A DNA stretch of 7,409 bases from JAXHUK01 sp034189725 (GTDB lineage Bacteria > Chloroflexota > Dehalococcoidia > SZUA-161), in NCBI GenBank assembly GCA_034189725.1, contig JAXHUK010000048.1:1-7409 (forward strand), read 5' to 3'. Of the stretch, positions 1-5,101 are shown in pieces; positions within the stretch are counted from its first letter, which is position 1, and every line of letters begins with the position of its first letter. Below the pieces are notes generated by a model. That model was not told the origin of the DNA and searched no databases. It saw nothing but the letters and a program-made list of their open reading frames with translations. Made by a program: the position numbers and the translations under genes.

Positions 1-1
1 T

Positions 2-1696
2 CACAATATCGGTGACCTAGCCGATCCTATAGAGTGCGACGTTGGAAACACCACAGTAACATTCGTACAACCCGCAGCCGATGGCACCGCTACCGGTTTG
101 GCTGCTGATTTGGATGTAAACGTCTATTTTGCAGCAGATGGATCAAATAATAAGACATATTTGCCCGCAAGCTACCCCATCCTGAACTGGACTGTAGCCG
201 TCACCCCTGACGTCACCGAGATCCATGCTAACGCCATCGGAAACGGCACTTTGTACAATGGCTTTTGCAGTGGTGCATACATAAATAAAGATATAGCCGC
301 TACCATACTGTGGCCTGAGATCGAGGTCACCAAGGTGGCCAATACCACTATCTCAAAAGCAGGCGATTCCATCCTCTATACCATTACCGTGCAAAACAAT
401 ACGGTTAATAGTGGTCCCGTGGGCACCCTCACCTTGGTGAGCATTGACGATAGCCTGATGGGCAACCTTACCTCCTTTTTCTCACCCACCCTGGCACAAG
501 GCGCTTCGGAGAGCCATGACTTCGACTATGAGGTAAAGCCCGGAGACCCTGATTCTCTGGAAAATATAGTGACAGTTACCTACAATGATGTTTCTGACTT
601 TGCGGTGAGCGACACCGCCTCTGCAACAGTAAACCTGGTGCATCCCAGTATCGAGGTCACCAAGACTGCAGATAAAGCCATCTGTGATGTCGGCGATACG
701 GTGGAGTTCTGTGTTACCGTGGAGAACACCGGTGATGTCGAACTTATCCTGGACACCTTCACCGACGACCTCATGGGAAATATCTCACCCAACTTCAGTG
801 CTACCCTGGCTAGCGGCGCCGATGAGACCTATTGTTACGACTACGTGACAACGACTATCGGCCTGTTGACAAACACTGCCGTGGCTCACTACGACGTCGC
901 AAATCTGCCCAACGATATCACCGACGACGGTTATGCTGAGGTCGATGTACTACTCCGAGGCGGAGACCTGATGATATTCAAGTATAAAGATAGCGACGGC
1001 GACGGAACGGAAGGCTATCAGCCCGGAGAGGGAGACCATGGACTCGGCGGCTGGAACTTCACTGTCGAAGGCCCTGGGGCTTACTCCTGGTCAGGAGACA
1101 CCGCCAGCGATGGTTATATTATCCTTTCCGGTCTCGAAGTTGGCACTTACACCGTGACTGAAACATTGAAGTTAGGCTGGACGAATACCGATCCCGGCGG
1201 CGTTGCACCCTACAGCAAAACCGCTGCGGTGCCAGAAGGGGGGTCTACCACGGTGATGTTCGGGAACTGGGCTCCCACTGCCTGTCTCGAAATATTCAAA
1301 TTCGAGGATGCCAACAGTGATGGAACGTGGGACCCCGGAGAAGAAGGACTACCAAACTGGCACTTCGTGATAACGGATTCCTTCGGTGTTGCTGTCGATG
1401 AGGGGTATACCGATGCCGATGGATTGCTCGTCATCGAAGACCTCCTTCCTGACATCTACACTGCTACAGAAACACCAAAGGTGAACTGGCACAATACCAC
1501 ACCACTGGAGCAGACAGTTACCGTAGAACCAGGCCCTTGTGCCAGATTGGATTTCGGCAACAGAGAGAATCTCCGTGACCTTCCACCTATGGTTCCCACC
1601 ATGGGACAGTGGGGTATAATCGCCCTGGTTTCTCTACTGGCGTTGTCGCTAACCTGGACAGTGTTGAGAAGAAGGCGCGCCCACGAACAAGCGTAA
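2..1696 (+). CDS. Surface protein with DUF11-like and SdrD-B-like domains and IPTL-CTERM-like tail (5' truncated)
   Basis: The reading frame is open from the first bases of the window, so the N-terminus, including any signal peptide, lies upstream; the TTG at 98 is an internal codon, not a start. Two Ig-like DUF11-type modules begin with the related strings PEIEVTK (from about 314) and PSIEVTK (from about 647). Each is followed by a matching DD..MGN..P..SATLA-like segment, so they look like a tandem duplication. Two Cna-B/SdrD-B-like beta domains follow, at about 962-1264 and 1283-1561. Each opens with an acidic loop (DSDGDG, then DANSDG) followed by PGE, resembling calcium-binding B repeats, and closes with FGN. 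The C-terminus is PPMVPTMGQWG, a hydrophobic helix and an RRRR patch, as in IPTL-CTERM exosortase substrates. I infer a secreted, anchored, possibly calcium-stabilised structural protein. There is no catalytic motif and the ligand is unknown. A strong terminator lies 30 bases after the stop. Confidence 0.85.
   Translation, partial: HNIGDLADPIECDVGNTTVTFVQPAADGTATGLAADLDVNVYFAADGSNNKTYLPASYPILNWTVAVTPDVTEIHANAIGNGTLYNGFCSGAYINKDIAATILWPEIEVTKVANTTISKAGDSILYTITVQNNTVNSGPVGTLTLVSIDDSLMGNLTSFFSPTLAQGASESHDFDYEVKPGDPDSLENIVTVTYNDVSDFAVSDTASATVNLVHPSIEVTKTADKAICDVGDTVEFCVTVENTGDVELILDTFTDDLMGNISPNFSATLASGADETYCYDYVTTTIGLLTNTAVAHYDVANLPNDITDDGYAEVDVLLRGGDLMIFKYKDSDGDGTEGYQPGEGDHGLGGWNFTVEGPGAYSWSGDTASDGYIILSGLEVGTYTVTETLKLGWTNTDPGGVAPYSKTAAVPEGGSTTVMFGNWAPTACLEIFKFEDANSDGTWDPGEEGLPNWHFVITDSFGVAVDEGYTDADGLLVIEDLLPDIYTATETPKVNWHNTTPLEQTVTVEPGPCARLDFGNRENLRDLPPMVPTMGQWGIIALVSLLALSLTWTVLRRRRAHEQA
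1592..1678 (+). other. IPTLxxWG-type C-terminal sorting signal
   Basis: The last part of the surface protein reads VPTMGQWG, then about 16 hydrophobic residues (IIALVSLLALSLTWTVL), then four arginines. This tripartite layout of motif, transmembrane helix and basic cluster is the known IPTL-CTERM design. VPTMGQWG matches IPTLxxWG with conservative V for I and M for L. Proteins with this tail are predicted substrates of exosortase H-type enzymes. No exosortase gene is visible in the window, so processing is inferred from the tail alone. Confidence 0.8.
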
Positions 1697-1726
1697 CTCG
1701 CTGAGAAACAACCGTAAAGCATAGCC

Positions 1727-1763
1727 AGAGGCCCCGCCCTTCAGGGCGGGGCCTCTTATTTTT
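1727..1763 (+). terminator. Rho-independent terminator of the surface-protein gene
   Basis: A perfect 14-bp GC-rich inverted repeat has its left arm AGAGGCCCCGCCCT at 1727-1740 and its right arm at 1743-1756, with only TC between them; in RNA the tip would open to a slightly larger loop. It is followed by TATTTTT. It starts 30 bases after the TAA of the surface-protein gene and is a textbook intrinsic terminator, separating that gene from the oxidoreductase unit. Confidence 0.95.
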
Positions 1764-1830
1764 GTATGCCCGGCGTCAACATCAATCCTCCATCCAGTCA
1801 CAGCCGGATAATGGTCTCGCCAACATGCTT

Positions 1831-1859
1831 TTGACAGAACATTATCGGACTAGTACAAT
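1831..1859 (+). promoter_or_regulatory. Sigma70-like promoter of the tandem oxidoreductase genes
   Basis: A perfect -35 box TTGACA (1831-1836) is followed after exactly 17 bases by TACAAT (1854-1859), five of six matches to the -10 consensus. The predicted transcript would start near 1866 and carry a leader of about 120 bases before the ATG at 1987. It sits after the preceding terminator and before the two paralogs, which fits an independent transcription unit. Confidence 0.75.
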
Positions 1860-1881
1860 TCAGGGAATAACCAACAAAAGA

Positions 1882-1946
1882 AGGAGGTGGTCAATAAGGT
1901 CGTTTTTGTAGTAGTGGCAACAGTTATCGTGGTAAAGGGACAATAG
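1882..1946 (+). other. Orphan Shine-Dalgarno and short valine-rich reading frame in the leader
   Basis: A strong ribosome-binding-like AGGAGG (1882-1887) is not followed by a normally spaced ATG, GTG or TTG. The frame running through it continues as VNKVVFVVVATVIVVKGQ and stops at TAG 1944-1946. That gives a very hydrophobic, valine-rich stretch flanked by lysines. The only in-frame start near the SD is GTG 1887-1889, which overlaps it; the other is GTG 1914-1916. It may be a leader peptide, a remnant of a membrane-protein gene or chance. No function can be assigned. Confidence 0.2.
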
Positions 1947-1986
1947 GGAAATTCTAATAAGGAACTCACTTTTGGAGGTAGAAAGA

Positions 1987-3144
1987 ATGACCAATAAACG
2001 AAATCCCCTGCATACTCGTTTTTGTGAAATGTTCGATATAGAGTACCCCATAGCTGCCTTTACTCATTCCGCAGATACGGTTTATGAAGTGTGTAACGCA
2101 GGCGGACTCGGCGTCCTGGGCATGGGGATGGGCGTAGGATCTTTTCGCGGTAAAACTGCCGCTGAGCACCTTGAGGAATCAATCAAGCTCATACGATCGA
2201 AAACATCACAGCCGTTTGGGGTCGATATGCTGCTGCCCGATTCAAAAACAATGCCAAAGGGCATTGGTAAAATGTCAGTCGATGACGCGAGGAACCTGAT
2301 ACCCGAGGAGATCACCCAATTCGTAAAGCAGATAAGAGAAGACGCCGGCATCCCTGAAATAAAGGGGACTGATTCAGCACAGTCACTGTTTGGAATGATG
2401 AGCGGGAAATCGATAAACGACGTTTTGGAAGTCATGTTTGAATATAAAGTGCCGGTTTTCGCCGCCGCATTGGGTACTCCACCAACTATGGTTGAAAAGA
2501 TGCACCAGAATGGGATGAAGGTCATCTCACTGGTGGGGAGAGTAAAACACGTCCCCCGCGTGATCGCTGCGGGCACAGATATTATAGTAGCCCAGGGATA
2601 CGACGCCGGAGGCCACACTGGAGAGATCGGCACTCTCAGCCTGGTACCCCAGGTAGTAGATGCCGTGAAAGCACAGGCACCGGATATGCCCGTGCTCGCC
2701 GCCGGTGGAATAATGGATGGGAGAGGTCTCGCCGCAGCTCTCGCCCTTGGCGCAGATGGGGTGTGGACAGGGACGACGTGGCAGCTAGCCCTCGAGCACG
2801 ACCTGAAGCTGCCCCTGAAGCAGAAGATATTGAATGCCAGTCAGGATGAGACGATACGGCAGAAGTTCCTTAGCGGAAAAACTGCCCGCGTCATAAAAGA
2901 CCGCTGGGTAGACGCCTGGTTGCAGCCGGGAGCCCCGGCGCCGCTACCCATGCCTCTACAAATGATGGTATCCATGCCAATCACATGGGCAGCCGAAAAG
3001 GCCGAGAAATGGGATTATACACCGACACTATCAGGACAAGGAGTTGGTCTGGTTAAAAATCTTCGAAGTTGCCGTGAAATCATGACGGACTATGTAAATG
3101 GCGCTCTCGAGGTCATGGAGAAATTCCAACTGAATGATCGATAG
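1987..3144 (+). CDS. Nitronate monooxygenase-family FMN oxidoreductase, copy 1
   Basis: This 385-residue protein is a TIM-barrel flavoprotein of the nitronate monooxygenase / 2-nitropropane dioxygenase family. Characterised members oxidise alkyl nitronates using FMN and O2. The N-terminal strand EYPIAAFTHSADT and the glycine loop NAGGLGVLGMG (about 37-47) match the family's first FMN-contacting region. DAGGHTG (206-212) carries the presumed catalytic His210. AAGGIMDGRGLAAALALGADGVWTGT (given in part: GGIMDGRG at 240-247) is the phosphate-binding region. It is longer than compact NMOs because of about 70 residues between GVDMLLP and KVPVF and a C-terminal extension with GKTAR and APAPLPMPLQ, both typical of a long subfamily common in actinobacteria. 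ATG 1987 is chosen because GGAGGT (1974-1979) precedes it; an in-frame TTG at 1972 overlaps that site. Many proteins so annotated act on other substrates, so the substrate is unproven. Confidence 0.88.
   Translation: MTNKRNPLHTRFCEMFDIEYPIAAFTHSADTVYEVCNAGGLGVLGMGMGVGSFRGKTAAEHLEESIKLIRSKTSQPFGVDMLLPDSKTMPKGIGKMSVDDARNLIPEEITQFVKQIREDAGIPEIKGTDSAQSLFGMMSGKSINDVLEVMFEYKVPVFAAALGTPPTMVEKMHQNGMKVISLVGRVKHVPRVIAAGTDIIVAQGYDAGGHTGEIGTLSLVPQVVDAVKAQAPDMPVLAAGGIMDGRGLAAALALGADGVWTGTTWQLALEHDLKLPLKQKILNASQDETIRQKFLSGKTARVIKDRWVDAWLQPGAPAPLPMPLQMMVSMPITWAAEKAEKWDYTPTLSGQGVGLVKNLRSCREIMTDYVNGALEVMEKFQLNDR
1996..2112 (+). repeat. Near-identical 117-bp block shared by both NMO genes (copy 1)
   Basis: Compared with 3184-3300, the first 98 bases (1996-2093) are identical including all synonymous positions. 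A single T/C difference at 2094 is then followed by 18 more identical bases. Downstream of 2112 the two genes differ at many third codon positions. The homology also extends backward through the Shine-Dalgarno region to about 1968, with a few substitutions and one single-base indel. Confidence 0.95.
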
Positions 3145-3174
3145 CGCCCGAAAATAACTTTTGGAGGTGGAAGG

Positions 3175-4335
3175 ATGGCCAACAAACGAAATCCCCTGCA
3201 TACTCGTTTTTGTGAAATGTTCGATATAGAGTACCCCATAGCTGCCTTTACTCATTCCGCAGATACGGTTTATGAAGTGTGCAACGCAGGCGGACTCGGC
3301 ATTCTGGGCATGGGAATGGGACTGGCGGGGACAGGCAGTGCCCGAGGGAAGACCCTGGCCCAACACCTGGAGGAGTCGATAAAGCTTATCACATCCAAGA
3401 CATCGAAACCATATGGTGTCGATATGCTGTTACCAGGTTCATTACCAGCAGACATTGGCAAAATGACCGCCAGTGACGCGAAGAAATCGATACCCGATGA
3501 GCAAAAGAGGTTTGTGCAACGGTTAAAGGAAGAGGCCGGAATTCCGGACTTAAAGGGAACCGATCCCGGAGATTCTATCTTCGATACAATGAGCGGGAAG
3601 GCCATAAATGATGTCCTGGAAGTGATGTTCGAGTATAAAGTGCCAGTATTTGCCGCAGCGCTGGGCACTCCTCCGGAGATGGTTGAGAAGATGCACAACC
3701 ATGGGATGAAGGTCATTTCGTTGATCGGTAGGGTGAAGCACGCCTCCCGTGTGATCGCTGCGGGCACAGATATCATAGTGGCTCAAGGTTACGATGCTGG
3801 AGGCCACACCGGAGAGATCGGCACTCTCAGCCTGGTACCCCAGGTAGTAGATGCTGTACGGGCACAGGCACCGGATATGCCCGTGCTCGCCGCCGGTGGC
3901 ATAATGGACGGGCGAGGCCTTGCCGCAGCCCTCGCCCTGGGGGCAGATGGGATATGGACGGGCACAATATGGCAGCTAGCCCTTGAGCATGACCTCAAGA
4001 TGCCCCTGAAGCAAAAGATACTGAGCGCCAGCCAGGACGAGACCCTGAGACAGAAATTCCTCACCGGCAAGACCGCTCGCGTTATCAAGGATCGCTGGGT
4101 CGAGGCATGGCTTGAGCCTGGAGCACCTCCTCCATTACCCATGCCCTTCCAGATGATGTTATCTATGCCACTCACCTTTGCCGCCGAAAAAGCCGAGATC
4201 TGGAACTATACACCCGCAATTTCAGGCCAGGGAGCCGGTCTGGTAAAGGAACTGAGGAGTTGTCATGATATCATGAAGAATTATGTCGATGGTGCTCTTG
4301 AGGCCATGGAGAAGTTCCAATTGGGAGAACGCTAG
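3175..4335 (+). CDS. Nitronate monooxygenase-family FMN oxidoreductase, copy 2
   Basis: This 386-residue paralog begins 30 bases after the preceding stop and is probably co-transcribed with it, as there is no terminator between them. It has its own GGAGGT (3163-3168) seven bases before the ATG (3174 is the last base of the gap). Motifs match copy 1: NAGGLGILGMGMG near 37-49, DAGGHTG with presumed catalytic His211, the GGIMDGRG phosphate loop, and the long-subfamily C-terminal GKTARVIKDRW and PPPLPMPFQ segments. The residues after the first glycine loop (AGTGSARGKTLAQ) and the insert between GVDMLLP and KVPVF differ most from copy 1, while the FMN-binding core is nearly unchanged. This suggests the same chemistry with a possibly different substrate pocket. 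Both copies keep all core motifs, so neither looks like a pseudogene. Confidence 0.88.
   Translation: MANKRNPLHTRFCEMFDIEYPIAAFTHSADTVYEVCNAGGLGILGMGMGLAGTGSARGKTLAQHLEESIKLITSKTSKPYGVDMLLPGSLPADIGKMTASDAKKSIPDEQKRFVQRLKEEAGIPDLKGTDPGDSIFDTMSGKAINDVLEVMFEYKVPVFAAALGTPPEMVEKMHNHGMKVISLIGRVKHASRVIAAGTDIIVAQGYDAGGHTGEIGTLSLVPQVVDAVRAQAPDMPVLAAGGIMDGRGLAAALALGADGIWTGTIWQLALEHDLKMPLKQKILSASQDETLRQKFLTGKTARVIKDRWVEAWLEPGAPPPLPMPFQMMLSMPLTFAAEKAEIWNYTPAISGQGAGLVKELRSCHDIMKNYVDGALEAMEKFQLGER
3184..3300 (+). repeat. Near-identical 117-bp block shared by both NMO genes (copy 2)
   Basis: This is the partner of 1996-2112, at an offset of 1188 bases. It encodes the N-terminal barrel strand and the first glycine loop. 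The upstream match reaches about 3157, so the ribosome-binding site was duplicated together with the gene. Confidence 0.95.
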
Positions 4336-4502
4336 AGTACTATCCTTGCAACGAATTATGCATCCACGCCGTGCATGCATGAGCTATTTCACGAGAATCA
4401 TCCACACCCATTCGCCATCGACACCACGGAGGATAAAAACACTGCCCCCCCTCACACTGTCTTCTCTCCCTTGACGGGTGAGGGTGTCAATGGTATTTTC
4501 AT
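4336..4502. other. Intergenic region after the NMO pair, with a decayed repeat-like segment
   Basis: No convincing gene is present between the second oxidoreductase and the hairpin at 4503. Near the start there is a TGCATGCA-type palindrome (about 4373-4380). At 4449-4484, CCCTCAC (4449-4455) can pair with GTGAGGG (4478-4484) around a pyrimidine-rich CTTCTCTCCCTTGACGGG loop. TTGAC/GTCAA at 4471-4475 and 4486-4490 forms a competing small dyad. The wording resembles the CCCTCACCC...CTCTCCCTTGACGGG intergenic repeats scattered in many bacterial genomes, but this copy looks degraded. Confidence 0.35.
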
Positions 4503-4543
4503 AACACGAATGGCCGAGGGAAAATCCCTCGGCCATTCGTGTT
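4503..4543 (+). terminator. Perfect 19-bp hairpin between the NMO pair and arsR (terminator-like, no U-tract)
   Basis: The left arm 4503-4521 (AACACGAATGGCCGAGGGA) and right arm 4525-4543 are exact reverse complements around a three-base AAA loop. Its position after the NMO genes and before a new promoter suggests a transcription barrier. There is no run of T on either side on either strand, so it is not a canonical intrinsic terminator. The right arm overlaps the first two bases of the arsR -35 box, so it could also influence that promoter. Confidence 0.5.
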
Positions 4544-4571
4544 GACAGTCTACATAGAAAGCCGCTAAAAT
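4542..4571 (+). promoter_or_regulatory. Sigma70-like promoter of arsR
   Basis: A perfect -35 TTGACA (4542-4547) is separated by 18 bases from TAAAAT (4566-4571), five of six matches to the -10 consensus. The predicted start near 4578 lies at the edge of the putative operator 4581-4599. Bound repressor there would block initiation or early elongation, as expected for an autoregulated ArsR gene. Confidence 0.7.
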
Positions 4572-4580
4572 ATACCTAAG

Positions 4581-4599
4581 AATGCGCATATAGCGTTAC
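4581..4599 (+). promoter_or_regulatory. Putative ArsR operator, site 1 (arsR promoter)
   Basis: AATGCGCATATAGCGTTAC sits just after the predicted arsR transcription start. It matches 17 of 19 bases with a second site upstream of the permease gene (5020-5038) and contains the 8-bp palindrome ATGCGCAT. Duplication of a sequence in front of both genes of an ars unit, at promoter-proximal positions, is the main argument; binding is inferred. It does not obviously match the E. coli ArsR operator. Confidence 0.5.
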
Positions 4600-4638
4600 A
4601 AAGTCGCGGGTATCTAGGTCAAAGGTGCCTACCCTGCC

Positions 4639-4998
4639 ATGCACAGTTTGATCAAAACATTCAAAGCCCTTACAGATGAGACCAGGCTCAGAATCCTGAA
4701 CCTGCTTCTGGAGAAAGAGTGCTGTGTCTGTGAAGTGATGCAGGCTCTCGATATCTCACAAACCAGGTCATCACGCAATCTGAACATCTTGTATGATGCC
4801 GGCTTCCTCAAGATGAGAAAGGACGGTTTGTGGTCGCTCTATTCAATAGATGAGGAGAAACTGGAAGGATACTTCCCGTATCTGATTGACGCGGTGAGAA
4901 ACGGGCTTGAGGGTAACGAGACAACTGCTCTGGATAGAGAACGCCTCAGTAAAGCCGAGCGAGTAGGCCCTCACTGTGTTAAAAAGATATCATGCTAG
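4639..4998 (+). CDS. arsR: ArsR-family As(III)/Sb(III)-responsive repressor
   Basis: This 119-residue winged-helix regulator has the usual ArsR/SmtB length. It starts LIKTFKALTDETRLRILNLL, the family's first helices. KECCVCEV follows at 26-33, giving Cys28, Cys29 and Cys31 at the position of the ELCVCDL sensor of E. coli-type ArsR, where As(III) binds vicinal thiols. The recognition helix region is DISQTRSSRNLNILYDAGFL (38-57) and the wing is KDGLWSLY. Two further cysteines (113, 119) end the protein and could add a ligand. Normally such a protein binds its operator without metal and releases it on As(III) binding, derepressing itself and the efflux gene. ATG 4639 has a weak AAAGGTG 11 bases upstream; an in-frame stop at 4615 excludes a much longer start. 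The permease gene follows after 103 bases. Confidence 0.92.
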   Translation: MHSLIKTFKALTDETRLRILNLLLEKECCVCEVMQALDISQTRSSRNLNILYDAGFLKMRKDGLWSLYSIDEEKLEGYFPYLIDAVRNGLEGNETTALDRERLSKAERVGPHCVKKISC

Positions 4999-5019
4999 TT
5001 TTTGGGCATTATTTGCGGT

Positions 5020-5038
5020 AATGCGCATTTAGGGTTAC
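5020..5038 (+). promoter_or_regulatory. Putative ArsR operator, site 2 (upstream of the ACR3 gene)
   Basis: AATGCGCATTTAGGGTTAC matches site 1 at 17 of 19 positions and again contains ATGCGCAT. It overlaps an additional dyad, GCATTA at 5006-5011 and TAATGC at 5019-5024, separated by seven bases. It lies about 64 bases before the permease start and upstream of the possible promoter at 5052-5080, so repression could act on a local promoter or by roadblock on read-through from arsR. Confidence 0.5.
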
Positions 5039-5051
5039 TGCTGACGAGCCC

Positions 5052-5080
5052 TCGACAGTACCCTAAGAAAGCCACATAAC
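5052..5080 (+). promoter_or_regulatory. Possible second promoter in front of the ACR3 gene
   Basis: TCGACA (5052-5057), five of six to the -35 consensus, is followed after 17 bases by CATAAC (5075-5080), four of six to the -10. The segment TCGACAGT...AGAAAGCC resembles TTGACAGT...AGAAAGCC at the arsR promoter, with 16 of 23 positions alike, as if the promoter region had been duplicated. The predicted leader would be only about 15 bases. The permease may equally be transcribed from the arsR promoter. Confidence 0.35.
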
Positions 5081-5101
5081 TACAATTTTCAGGAGTGTAG
5101 A

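Noticed and set aside
98..100. TTG as start of the surface-protein gene
   Set aside because: The frame is open through to the window's left edge, no ribosome-binding site precedes the TTG, and the upstream residues continue the same beta-rich composition. The gene is 5' truncated.
1972..1974. TTG as start of NMO copy 1
   Set aside because: It overlaps the GGAGGT that serves ATG 1987; copy 2 confirms the ATG with the same SD arrangement.
2082..2633. Open frame of 183 codons on the - strand inside NMO copy 1, with a similar one at 3270-3776 in copy 2
   Set aside because: They appear in both copies only because the sense genes are paralogs. They are antisense shadows of well-supported genes.
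1996..3300. Tandem repeat as part of a mobile element or CRISPR-like array
   Set aside because: The repeated blocks are coding parts of two paralogous genes. There are no transposase, terminal inverted repeats or regularly spaced short repeats.
4283..4474. Short + strand frame at the end of NMO copy 2
   Set aside because: It overlaps the 3' end of a real gene in another frame, has no good ribosome-binding site and runs into the repeat-like intergenic segment.
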